A DNA stretch of 64,000 nt. Source: Pseudopedobacter saltans DSM 12145 (GTDB taxonomy: Bacteria; Bacteroidota; Bacteroidia; Sphingobacteriales; Sphingobacteriaceae). The DNA lies in NCBI RefSeq assembly GCF_000190735.1, contig NC_015177.1:4154001-4218000 (forward strand). The letters run 5' to 3'. The translations under genes and the position numbers were made by a program. Shown piece after piece: positions 9,379-16,978 of the stretch. The notes below the pieces were generated by a model. The model was given only the letters and a program-made list of their open reading frames with translations, did no database searches and was not told the DNA's origin. How positions within the stretch are numbered: position 1 is the stretch's first letter; each line of letters opens with the position of its first letter.

Positions 9379-9768
9379 TTAGATTTTGTTTTTTTGTAAA
9401 ATCTCAGTACGAGAAATTATATAACCGGCTGTAAGACCTATTATTTCACTAACTGTACGAATAGTGAAACCATTTGTGAAAAATGTAACTGAACTAAAGA
9501 AAATTAAAATAAGTAAAATAAATAAGAAAATTTTTAATGTGGTTGAATCAGTTAATGGAGAAAATTTTGTTCCGAGTATTACACCAAAGTACATACCAGC
9601 ACCACTACATAGTAGAGGAAATGTAAACTGATTAATGCCACTGTTAATGTCTTCTCCTGATAAAAATTCAATGGCAAATAATTGTCCATAATACATCATT
9701 AAGTATCCAAGTAAATATGATGTTATAAATACGGGTATAATAAGGGCTTTTTTTAAAGTTTGATTCAT
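9379..9768 (-). CDS. small four-helix membrane protein, unknown function
   Basis: Encodes 129 residues with about four hydrophobic helices (for example ALIIPVFITSYLLGYLMMYY and KIFLFILLILIFFSSVTFF) and a basic C-terminus. I do not recognise a family. It is expected in the inner membrane. It lies 16 bases downstream of the SANT-like small gene, so the two probably form one transcript, and it is the last gene of a minus-strand series separated by hairpin elements, which suggests acquisition as a cassette. Confidence 0.65.
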   Translation of the reverse strand: MNQTLKKALIIPVFITSYLLGYLMMYYGQLFAIEFLSGEDINSGINQFTFPLLCSGAGMYFGVILGTKFSPLTDSTTLKIFLFILLILIFFSSVTFFTNGFTIRTVSEIIGLTAGYIISRTEILQKNKI

Positions 9769-9784
9769 GTTTTAATTTAAAATA

Positions 9785-10012
9785 TTAATCCTTGCTTTTT
9801 TTTGCGTTAGAAACCTTTCTGTCGTAAGGAGATTTGTTTGTAGGTTTTAAACTAACATTAATTTGATTAGATTTATTTCTTATAGAATTTTCTGAACGTT
9901 TTAATTCATGTGCTATTAATCCAGTAGGAGTATTATTTTTCGATAATTTTTTTAGTGTTTCTAAATCTTCTTTAGACCACTTCTTTCCTTTATTTTCAGG
10001 AGTTTTACTCAT
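9785..10012 (-). CDS. small SANT/Myb-like DNA-binding protein
   Basis: 75 residues from the start MSKTPENKGKKWSKEDLETL. The pattern W-S-x-E-D...L-x-x-L-x..N-x-x-x..I-A-x-E-L-x-R-S-x-x-S-I-R-x-K resembles a Myb/SANT-type or sigma-like helix-turn-helix found in many small bacterial proteins. The tail is Lys/Ser-rich. An in-frame start 31 codons upstream exists but adds a segment that runs into the hairpin element, so the shorter form is preferred. Function unknown; DNA binding is inferred from the helix pattern and charge. Confidence 0.6.
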   Translation of the reverse strand: MSKTPENKGKKWSKEDLETLKKLSKNNTPTGLIAHELKRSENSIRNKSNQINVSLKPTNKSPYDRKVSNAKKSKD

Positions 10013-10064
10013 TATACTTAAAATTAGGTTCGTTTGGTTATCGTAATATAAGTAGTATTTCTTA

Positions 10065-10192
10065 TAACGTTTTCGGGCTTTGCGTTCGGGCGGGTTTTGG
10101 AGCACAAAGTTTCAATTTATTACTAAAGTTCATTAGAAGTACCAAGCTTCAAGGTTGCACTTCAGCCCCGCCATATCGTCAAACGCCTGTTA
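10065..10192. repeat. attC-like hairpin element 1
   Basis: A 128-base element that starts TAACGTTTTCGGGC and ends GCCTGTTATGGG. The two arms pair imperfectly (GGGC-TTTG-CG...GGGCGGG against CCCCGCC...CG-CAAA-CGCC), with a central spacer of about 75 bases. It sits between two minus-strand genes. The sequence is homologous to the element at 10996-11121 in arms, spacer and length, and the overall plan (TAAC...GTTA ends, imperfect long arms with bulges) is that of integron cassette recombination sites. Confidence 0.6.
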
Positions 10193-10208
10193 TGGGCTGC
10201 CCTTCTTG

Positions 10209-10973
10209 TCATTCTATCGTTTTTACTACATTGTCTAAGTTGTCAACCACTAACTTAAAGACAATTTTATTGTTTGGAAATAAAGTCTGCAAGTCTGTTC
10301 TAAGGTCTAAGAATGGTTGTAAAGCTTGATTGTCATTTGCAATTCCGTCAACAACAGAAAGTGAAAGTTCATATTTGTCATTTACCTTCTTTGCATAAAC
10401 ATATTTTGTGACTGATTTGTCAAAGAATGTTGTTTTAGTTAATCCGTCTGCTATCTGATTCACTTCCGTTTCTAAAATATTATTCCTGTCGAAAGCTATT
10501 TCGTGTTTCATTATTCCATATGTCTTTGTCGAAATGTTAGCGTTTTCAATACTGTCCGACAAAAGGGCAAATGCAAAAATTGGAATAATAGTAATTGCTA
10601 GTCCAATAATTCCAACTGTAATTGTTCTCCACCAACTATGTAATTGTCCGCCTTCATTTATATGTGACGAAATGTTTTGTCCTTGAAAATGTTGAACAAG
10701 ATAATAAGCAATTGCAGTATAAATTAATGGAATAATTTGGTTAGGAATTTTAATATTGTCTGGGATAAGGAGGACACCTCCAAAGACTACAATTGTCGCA
10801 AAAATTGCATATATCCAAGCCTTTTTTGCTTTGTCAGTTTCATTAAATGCTTTGAAATTTTCAGCAATCAAATAACCAGCAGCTAATGGTCCACCGAGAA
10901 ATGTCCCGACCCAAATAGCTCTGTCTTTATAAATTTTTTCAGTTGGTGTTTGAATGTCTAATGTTTGTTTCAT
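10209..10973 (-). CDS. membrane protein of unknown function (cassette gene)
   Basis: Encodes 254 residues. Four or five hydrophobic helices in the first ~140 residues (ATIVVFGGVLLIP, IIPLIYTAIAYYLVQ, ITVGIIGLAITIIPIFAFAL), followed by a soluble C-terminal domain of about 115 residues rich in Asp/Asn. No recognised domain. It is flanked on both sides by attC-like hairpins, so it has the layout of a mobile cassette carrying a single gene. Function unknown; insertion in the inner membrane is inferred. Confidence 0.7.
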   Translation of the reverse strand: MKQTLDIQTPTEKIYKDRAIWVGTFLGGPLAAGYLIAENFKAFNETDKAKKAWIYAIFATIVVFGGVLLIPDNIKIPNQIIPLIYTAIAYYLVQHFQGQNISSHINEGGQLHSWWRTITVGIIGLAITIIPIFAFALLSDSIENANISTKTYGIMKHEIAFDRNNILETEVNQIADGLTKTTFFDKSVTKYVYAKKVNDKYELSLSVVDGIANDNQALQPFLDLRTDLQTLFPNNKIVFKLVVDNLDNVVKTIE

Positions 10974-10995
10974 TGTCTGTTTTTAGGGTTGCTTG

Positions 10996-11121
10996 TAACG
11001 TTTTGCAGCTACCCGAAGGGCGGGACTTTTACCACAAAACTTGATTTGAAAAACTATTGTTTGATTAACCACAAAACTGTCTTTGGAACACGAAACCCCG
11101 CCTTTTGGGTAGGTGCTGTTA
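10996..11121. repeat. attC-like hairpin element 2
   Basis: A 126-base element from TAACGTTTTGCAGC to GTGCTGTTA. Arms CAGC-TACCCGAAGGGCGGG and CCCCGCCTTTTGGGTAGGTGCTG pair nearly end to end with small bulges. Spacer words (CACAAA, ATTT, ACTA, GTT.ATTA, GCAC-like then CCCCGCC) line up with element 1. Located between the 254-residue membrane protein and the EVE-HNH gene. Confidence 0.65.
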
Positions 11122-11146
11122 TGCGTTCGTACTTCTCTGTTATTTT

Positions 11147-12268
11147 TCACGTCAACCATATTTTTAATTCTTCTATTCTCAATGGAGGGTTTTGTCTGTG
11201 TAGCATTGCATGGCAGTTAGGACAAACAGGTCGTAAATCGTTTATGGGGTCAACTTGATAAGTTTTACCTACTGCCGCAACTTGTGTCAAGTGATGAACA
11301 TGAATAAAATTTTTACCAAGTTCTCCAAAGCGTTTTTCGAAGTCAAATTCACAAACTGAACATGAATAACCGTAGTGGTTAATACATGCTACTCTTGCAT
11401 GTGGATTTCGTTCATATCGAGTTTGTGTTATTTGGTTTGCTGTACCTTCTGTGTAAGTTTTCGTATTCTCATTGTCTGATGGTGCATAAGGGTTGAGCCT
11501 AATGTTTTGAGTTGTCAAAAAGTCAAACCAAACGGCTTCTAATTCTTCAACAACTTCAGGTTTGATTGAAATGCCTGAAGATTGTGGTGTCCATTGTTGT
11601 TTTTCTAAATTTCCAGTCTTTAAAATGTCCAATGTTAAAATAGGTTCTCTTTCAGGATTTAATAAAACTTCAAAATCAATTAGAACACGATAAACATCCT
11701 TGTCCTCACCACTCCAATGTTTAGATAAAAAAGGTTCTGATACAACATAACCTGCTGCAAAAATCCCTCTTGGTTCTGAACCAAGTCTCACTAAAAATGC
11801 TCTGTCTCCTGGTTTGATTGTCTTGTGACTTACACAACTCCATCTTTCTGTTACTTTTCCGCTGTTTTCAAGTTGCTCGATACTTTGCTCAAGAGTTGTC
11901 CATTTCCATTTGTCAGGGTTCCATGCAAAAAGAAACGTATTAATTGTTGGAGCCTTTTCAAATTTTTTAATTCCAAGCTTCTCAGTTGCGTCTTTATAGA
12001 TTTCCCAAATTCCGTGCTTATTAATATCGTATTTTTCTACCTTTCCTCTGTTAATGTTAAACAACAAGTCGTAAGGCGAATTAGAGTTTGTTAATCTTGG
12101 TTTGTGATTTTCAGGATAATGAATTCTTGAGTCATGGTTTACAGAAAGAACAATTATTTGAGCAGTAATTGTGTCTTGATTTACATCTGTCCATTTACTG
12201 TTTATATATTCCTTGATGTCCGAATATGAAAGCTGTCCGTTGAGATTTTCAACAGCTTCTTTTATCAT
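11147..12268 (-). CDS. EVE-like domain plus HNH endonuclease (modification-dependent type)
   Basis: Encodes 373 residues in three parts: residues 1-95 a winged-helix-like N-terminus, 108-250 a domain resembling EVE/PUA base-binding folds (FAWNPDKWKWTTLEQSI ... GDRAFLVRLG ... GIFAAGYVVSEPF), and 290-373 a McrA-type HNH nuclease with zinc cysteines C303, C306, C349 and C352 and the catalytic HVHH at 323-326. EVE-HNH proteins are thought to cut DNA with modified cytosines (type IV-like restriction). Here it is a single gene in the cassette-like group. Target modification is not known. Confidence 0.8.
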   Translation of the reverse strand: MIKEAVENLNGQLSYSDIKEYINSKWTDVNQDTITAQIIVLSVNHDSRIHYPENHKPRLTNSNSPYDLLFNINRGKVEKYDINKHGIWEIYKDATEKLGIKKFEKAPTINTFLFAWNPDKWKWTTLEQSIEQLENSGKVTERWSCVSHKTIKPGDRAFLVRLGSEPRGIFAAGYVVSEPFLSKHWSGEDKDVYRVLIDFEVLLNPEREPILTLDILKTGNLEKQQWTPQSSGISIKPEVVEELEAVWFDFLTTQNIRLNPYAPSDNENTKTYTEGTANQITQTRYERNPHARVACINHYGYSCSVCEFDFEKRFGELGKNFIHVHHLTQVAAVGKTYQVDPINDLRPVCPNCHAMLHRQNPPLRIEELKIWLT

Positions 12269-12699
12269 TTGCCAAACGTAAGTCTTTCCATTTATGATGT
12301 CATTTTATGTTTCCAGTGTCGTCACAGTATGACGCATAACAAACAGTTTTACGTAAAACGTTTGTAATACCTTATAAATAAAGGGTTTTAGCTTACTTAG
12401 TTACAAAAAGTACAACATAAGTACAACTTTTTGAATGTAGTGTATAATCCCAAAAAAGAAATTGAAAAGAGATCATTTTGATTACAAAAATGTTCTCTTT
12501 TTTTATTGTCTGAATTTTAGATTTTCTTCAATTACTTCCATTTGATTGCTGTACTGACTTTCAGAAAGTGTTCGTTTCGGTGCGTTAGCACCGTATTACA
12601 CTGCATTACAACACCTTGTATATTGTCGATAAAAACCAAGAGAGTGAACTTTGTAAAAGCTGCAGCAAAGTATTTATTAACTCTTTAATTTTTAGTAAA
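12269..12699. other. intergenic region with palindrome, terminator and candidate element end
   Basis: No gene. It contains a 27-base palindrome (12339-12365), two GTACAAC words in 12410-12427, the candidate attL core GTACAACTTTTTGAAT at 12421-12436, and an intrinsic terminator at about 12468-12508 (AGAGATCATTTT / AAAATGTTCTCT with T7). Together these mark the left edge of the integrative element. Confidence 0.5.
12339..12365. repeat. 27-bp near-perfect palindrome
   Basis: ACAAAC-AG-TTTTACGTAAAA-CG-TTTGT, with a perfect 12-base centre TTTTACGTAAAA. It lies 71 bases upstream of the EVE-HNH start and 56 bases left of the candidate attL. It could be a regulatory operator or a recombination site. 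Confidence 0.6.
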
Positions 12700-13503
12700 A
12701 TGGCAAGACAAAAAGGACTTATGAAGTATGTCGGAACGATTGGCGATGTGCGACACTTCAAGATAAAAGGTCAAAAAGGATTTTTCGCCGGAATGGTTGG
12801 CGGTCCCACCGCTGAACAAATCAAAACTGCTCCCGAATTTGAACGTACGCGTGAGAATATGAACGAATTTGGTGGATGTGCCAGGGCTGGCAAATCGGTC
12901 AGAACCGCTCTTTCTTCGCTGATGTCCAAAATGGCAGATAGCAAGGTTACAGGACGTTTAACTTCAGTAATGAAGAAAATCAACTTAGAGGATGGAACGG
13001 AAGCCAGAGGCTACCGTAAAGTCGAAATTTCAACCCAAAGAACCTATCTGTTAGGTTTTGAGTTCAACAAAGGAATTTCTTTGAGTACTGTTTTCAATGC
13101 ACCGTATGATGTAGAACACACCGCAGGTCGTGATAGTGCAGATTTTATCGTTGCACCGTTCAATCCTGTGGATCTGATTGCTTCGCCAATTGGAGCTACG
13201 CATTTTCGTTTGGTTAATGCATTAGCAGTGGTTTCTGACTTTGTTTATAATGCAACTACAGGAACATATGATCCTGATGACATTGCAAACAACGAATTGA
13301 ATATCGTTGAATATTCGGCTTATATTCCTTTGAATGCAGATTATGCAGGGGGAACATTGACAGCTACACTTCCCGGAACTCCAACACTCGGTGCGAACGT
13401 AACGGTTATTCAATGCATCGGTATTGAGTTCTTTCAAGAAGTTAACGGCACTTATTACACGCTCAATTCGGGTAACAGTTTACGCATAGAAGATGCCTTT
13501 TAA
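12700..13503 (+). CDS. mobile-element protein with GKVGxV-like N-terminus (DUF6266-like?)
   Basis: 267 residues from the preferred start MARQKGLMKYVGTIGDVRHF. N-terminal layout (short 'gxxGdvxxxxxkGkxxxxxxxgpTaeqiktAPefertRenmxEF') resembles proteins common in Bacteroidota prophages and genomic islands that I associate with DUF6266; a second, GC-richer relative occurs at 41.4 kb. The C-terminal half is predicted beta-rich. Function unknown; structural or scaffold roles have been suggested by context only. The start at 12616 would add a cysteine-containing stretch unlike the family. An intrinsic terminator follows at 13516-13542. Confidence 0.65.
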   Translation: MARQKGLMKYVGTIGDVRHFKIKGQKGFFAGMVGGPTAEQIKTAPEFERTRENMNEFGGCARAGKSVRTALSSLMSKMADSKVTGRLTSVMKKINLEDGTEARGYRKVEISTQRTYLLGFEFNKGISLSTVFNAPYDVEHTAGRDSADFIVAPFNPVDLIASPIGATHFRLVNALAVVSDFVYNATTGTYDPDDIANNELNIVEYSAYIPLNADYAGGTLTATLPGTPTLGANVTVIQCIGIEFFQEVNGTYYTLNSGNSLRIEDAF

Positions 13504-13515
13504 GCAAACCAATCA

Positions 13516-13542
13516 AAGCCTTCTATCTAGAGGGCTTTTTTG
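13516..13542 (+). terminator. intrinsic terminator
   Basis: Stem AAAGCC-TTCT / AGAG-GGCTTT followed by a run of six T, 13 bases after the preceding stop codon. Confidence 0.7.
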
Positions 13543-13565
13543 TTTAACCCTTAAAATTCAAAACG

Positions 13566-14018
13566 ATGCGTACAAAGATCATAAGAGTTGCCGAAGGCAA
13601 GCAAAGTACATTAAGCCAGTTGTACATTGATGGCATCTTTCAATGCTACTTACTGGAAGATAAAATACGTGAGGTAAAAATACCGAAGCAAACTGCCATT
13701 CCTGAAGGAAACTACACGCTAAGGCGGAACACCTGGGGCGGAATGAATGCGGAGTATCGGCAGAAATTTCCGAAGCTTCACAAAGGAATGATTGAGATTA
13801 ATGGACTTCCGAATTTCAGTTTTGTGTACATCCATATTGGAAATACATTCAAACAAACCGCAGGATGTCCGCTATGTGGTTTCGGTTTTGAATTGGTCAA
13901 TGGCGATTATCAGGTATTAAGAAGTAAGGATGCTTATCAGATGATTTACCCGAAGTTGTTAGCCATAGCACAGGGTAATGAAAAAGGTATCAGCATCGAG
14001 AATAATTTCCAATTTTAA
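13566..14018 (+). CDS. DUF5675 family protein
   Basis: Encodes 150 residues matching the DUF5675 pattern: an N-terminal beta hairpin with LSQLYIDGIFQCYLLED, then AIPEGNYTLRRN, a conserved FVYIHIGNTFKQTAGCPLCG segment with two cysteines, and a C-terminal YPKLLAIAQGNEK helix. The family is frequent in phages and islands of Bacteroidota, often beside small membrane proteins, which has prompted the idea of a role in phage release or murein processing; that is not demonstrated. Here it is followed 12 bases later by two small membrane proteins. Confidence 0.82.
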   Translation: MRTKIIRVAEGKQSTLSQLYIDGIFQCYLLEDKIREVKIPKQTAIPEGNYTLRRNTWGGMNAEYRQKFPKLHKGMIEINGLPNFSFVYIHIGNTFKQTAGCPLCGFGFELVNGDYQVLRSKDAYQMIYPKLLAIAQGNEKGISIENNFQF

Positions 14019-14030
14019 AAACGTGTATCA

Positions 14031-14303
14031 ATGGAAAATGCAATCACATTAAACATCGTGTTCGGCTCTTTGATCAGTATGCTGTTGGCGATTGTCGCCT
14101 ACTTCATCAAACAACTCCATTCCGATTTCAAGAAAATGGAAAAGGATTTAACGGAAGTAAAAACAATGGCATTACTGATAAAAACAGAGTTCAAAAACAG
14201 TTACGATTTGCTTAATCACAAAGTAGATTATCTGGAACACCGAGTAAACAATTTAGAAAAAATCATTTTAAAACAATTCAACAATGAAAAAGGACAGTCT
14301 TAA
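14031..14303 (+). CDS. small membrane protein with coiled coil (holin-like accessory)
   Basis: Encodes 90 residues: one N-terminal membrane helix (LNIVFGSLISMLLAIVAYFI) and then about 60 residues of coiled coil with heptad Leu/Val spacing (KKMEKDLTEVKTMALLIKTE, LEHRVNNLEKIIL). The plan is that of phage spanin or holin-accessory proteins. Its last 20 bases overlap the next gene, implying translational coupling. No family recognised; the lysis role is an inference from topology and neighbours. Confidence 0.65.
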   Translation: MENAITLNIVFGSLISMLLAIVAYFIKQLHSDFKKMEKDLTEVKTMALLIKTEFKNSYDLLNHKVDYLEHRVNNLEKIILKQFNNEKGQS

Positions 14304-14556
14304 TCTGGTCGAGCGAGTAACCGCTCCAACCCCGAAATGGTTTAAAATCATTAGGAACATAGGAATTACATTGACAGCCGTAGGCGGTGCAATCTTAACC
14401 GCACCCATTGCGTTACCTGCCACCATTGTAACGGTGGGCGGTTATCTGATATTGGGCGGAACTGTGGCGACTGCCATAGCTCAAACCGCAATGCGTGATG
14501 ACAATGACGAAGAAACAAAACCGAACGAAAGTTTTAATGAACCTAAAAAAGAGTAA
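14284..14556 (+). CDS. small two-helix membrane protein (holin-like)
   Basis: Encodes 90 residues with two adjacent hydrophobic segments rich in Gly/Ala/Thr (NIGITLTAVGGAILTAPIAL and TIVTVGGYLILGGTVATAIA) and a charged C-terminal tail. Size and topology resemble class II holins. It overlaps the coiled-coil membrane protein by 20 bases and is followed by a strong terminator, so it ends the phage-like module. Holin function is not proven; it could equally be an anchor for a DUF5675 complex. Confidence 0.65.
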   Translation: MKKDSLNLVERVTAPTPKWFKIIRNIGITLTAVGGAILTAPIALPATIVTVGGYLILGGTVATAIAQTAMRDDNDEETKPNESFNEPKKE

Positions 14557-14588
14557 AAACACGTTTTTCGGTTTTGTCGTGTGTTTGA

Positions 14589-14616
14589 AATCCTGCCCAT
14601 TTGGGCGGGATTTTTT
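14589..14616 (+). terminator. intrinsic terminator after phage-like module
   Basis: Stem ATCCTGCCC / GGGCGGGAT, loop ATTT, followed by six T. Confidence 0.85.
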
Positions 14617-14739
14617 GTTACACCTGTTTTCACTATTTTTATAAAACGGTGCTTTTATATTGCCTTTATATGTGGATAATGGTGCAAGTATCGGGCAAGC
14701 GGTGGGAACTGTAAAGGCAAAAGAGTGTAGCCCATAGGG

Positions 14740-15162
14740 CTACCACTTTAAATGCCTTGCAATGTAAATGCGTTTGAGTTCGGAAATCAAACGCAACTGT
14801 TCGTGTATGTGACGTTCTCTCTGCTCCAAAGTTTTAACCCTTCGAATATCATTTTTAAATACTTTTTCTTTGCCTTTCAAATGGCTTGCCTGTTCAAAAA
14901 CGAAGTTTTTAAAATCGCCTATCCGAATGTAAGGAATGACCGAGCTAATAAGGAACTGATGAAAGGCTTTTGTTTTCCATAAGCCAAATAATAAGCTACG
15001 GTAAACGTCCAATTCTTCCGCATTACGGCAGGAAATAACAAAGCAATTCGGGCAAGGGTTATCTAACGGCTTGCCACTGTTTAAGCCTTTGGATAAGGCG
15101 TAAAATTCAAAATCCGACTTTTGATTTTTCGGGTTGTAAGTGATGATTTTAACGGCTTTCAT
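14740..15162 (-). CDS. DUF6943-like protein of Bacteroidota mobile elements
   Basis: 140 residues from the preferred start MKAVKIITYNPKNQKSDFEF. Contains LSKGLNSGKPLDNPCPNCFV with a CPNC pair and a later RSLLFGLWKTKAFHQFL segment; the C-terminus is a basic helix. I recognise this as a protein often found on Bacteroidota integrative elements, probably DUF6943, whose function is unknown. The ORF could begin three codons earlier. It faces the phage-like module and stands alone before the non-coding stretch. Confidence 0.65.
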   Translation of the reverse strand: MKAVKIITYNPKNQKSDFEFYALSKGLNSGKPLDNPCPNCFVISCRNAEELDVYRSLLFGLWKTKAFHQFLISSVIPYIRIGDFKNFVFEQASHLKGKEKVFKNDIRRVKTLEQRERHIHEQLRLISELKRIYIARHLKW

Positions 15163-15171
15163 ATCGCACAA

Positions 15172-16249
15172 CTTTTGAGATTAGCTCCGCTTTTTTCGTT
15201 GTTGTGGCTGAAAACCAAAACTTTTTTACAAAGAAAAAAACAGAAAAAAAAGAAAGCCATTCAATAGGTGGCGTGGCAAAAAATCCAAAAGGAAACGGAA
15301 TAAGTCCCGAAGGGTGGCAAGGCAACAAAATCAATTTTGCGAAGGACCTTATTTGCCTTGCCATTATGCCGTAGTCTTTTGGATTTTTTATTGAGCGTTG
15401 GCATTGTGCGGAGCCACCTACTTTTGCTTTCCTTTTTATTCTTTTTTCTTTTGGAAAATGTCCAATGACTTCCTTTCGAGCGTTGGCAATGGGGCAAACA
15501 CTTCGCAGTAAAAAATAAAGCATACCAATATCTGAAGCGTAGGAAAAAAGCAAGGGTATGAGGTACGAAATACGCTTGCTGTGCGGTGATGTAATAAGGT
15601 GTGAACGGAATGTAACGAAATAAATGAAGGTAAATTTTCCTTAGCTTACCGAAATGAAATGTAGTGCAATGAGTGAATACTTTATGCAGCACATTGGCAT
15701 AACAAAACACTAATGCTTTATTTTTTTACTGCACCGCTGAAATGGGTGGTGGGGAGCGTGGCAAGAAGCGTGGGCTGTGCGATGGAAAGAAAAAATACGG
15801 CTTCTGAACCCTGAAAAATATCAGTGTTGGATTTTGAGCGTCGGGATATTTTTTCGGGGTGAAGACTATGGCATTGGCTATTTTGCATAATGTTATTATA
15901 GGACATTTTTGCGTTGGCATAGTCGCCTATAAGCGAGGGGGAAAATGTACTATAATGCCACATTATGTAACTTAGCTTCCGCCGATTTGCATACTGGCAT
16001 AAACGGAACGGTGGTGGTGGTTGGAGTGCAGTGTCTTTTTGGTTTGTTTTTTTCGCATTGGTACAGCTCTTTGCTACCGCAGGAACGAGGATAGCAATGT
16101 GCTGTGGAGCATTGGCAAAAACAACGCAAAAAGTATGACAGTTGCAAACGGTGGCAATGCCATAGAAGACAGGCTAAGCGTTGGGCTTGTGCGGTTGGTG
16201 CCTGGCTAAAGCCGTATTTTTTCTGTGCGTGGGCAGAGCGTAGGGAATT
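15172..16249. other. 1.1-kb stretch without a convincing gene, rich in TTGGCA words
   Basis: Open frames exist on both strands but their translations are low-quality (poly-basic, many Cys/His/Phe, mutually overlapping), so I call none. The word TTGGCA or close variants recurs, often as GCGTTGGCA or GCATTGGCA (about 15397, 15481, 15693, 15871, 15913, 16108, with related forms at 15993, 16060 and 16152). Composition is more G-rich than the flanking genes. It directly follows the end of the Qat operon. Confidence 0.5.
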
Positions 16250-16978
16250 TTATTTTAAATTATTTATTAGCCTTCTAAAATTTATATTTATAATATTTTG
16301 AACTTCTTCAGAAGTATTATTCCACAGATTGGATAAATAATCAATAACTTCTTCAAGCTCTCCAGGTAATAAAGGCTCACTTCCCTTATCAATAAAAGGG
16401 CCATCTGTTTCTGTTAACACATTTTCCTTTGGTATTTTAGATATTATTTTTCGACCAGATATAGATTTTATCATCGCAGGGTTAATAGAAAAATAATAGC
16501 CTGCATCTGATATATTCTCAATTAAATTAAGTCTTCCTGAATACCAATGAAAAATTGCATTTTGAATTTTATATTGCATTAATAATTCAAAAACTTCTTT
16601 TTCTGCCCTTCTAGAGTGTAAACTAAGTATTTTCTTTTTATCAGAAACCAACTTTAAAATTCGATTAAATGAAGCTAGTTGAATTTCTTTTGTTTCAATG
16701 CCCTCTTTAGAAAAGTCTAAGCCAACCTCACCTATATATGAAGTTTTAGACAGGTATAATTCAAATTTTGAAAATTCGTTTCTATGAAAGGTTGCATATA
16801 GAGGGTGCATCCCTAAAGCCATTCTTACATATTTTTTAGAGTGAAAAAACGGCAACCCCATCTCAAAATGACTAGGTAAATTTGTCATTGAAAAAACGAC
16901 AATACCTTTATCCTCGCATATATCTAAAATAACTTTGGGATTTTTGTATAAATCAATATGACAATGAGTATCTATCAT
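16250..16978 (-). CDS. qatD: QatD, TatD-like metal-dependent DNase of the Qat defence system
   Basis: Encodes 242 residues with a full set of TatD-family metal ligands: H5 and H7 (THCHID), E84 (GEVGLD), H121 (LSLHSRR), H144 (FHWYSG) and D192 (ETDGPF). TatD proteins are TIM-barrel 3'-5' nucleases. It starts directly after the QatC stop with no gap and is the last gene of the run QatA-B-C-D, a four-gene antiphage system described in Enterobacteria. It is somewhat shorter than housekeeping TatD (about 260). Role in defence is from the family and context. Confidence 0.9.
   Translation of the reverse strand: MIDTHCHIDLYKNPKVILDICEDKGIVVFSMTNLPSHFEMGLPFFHSKKYVRMALGMHPLYATFHRNEFSKFELYLSKTSYIGEVGLDFSKEGIETKEIQLASFNRILKLVSDKKKILSLHSRRAEKEVFELLMQYKIQNAIFHWYSGRLNLIENISDAGYYFSINPAMIKSISGRKIISKIPKENVLTETDGPFIDKGSEPLLPGELEEVIDYLSNLWNNTSEEVQNIININFRRLINNLK

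Noticed and set aside
10965..11258. 97-codon plus-strand frame over the second hairpin element
   Set aside because: It runs through the hairpin and the end of the EVE-HNH gene on the other strand; a chance frame.
15172..16301. Several overlapping open frames of 60-150 codons on both strands
   Set aside because: They overlap each other, have odd composition (Cys, His, Phe and Lys runs) and no recognisable domain; treated as non-coding.
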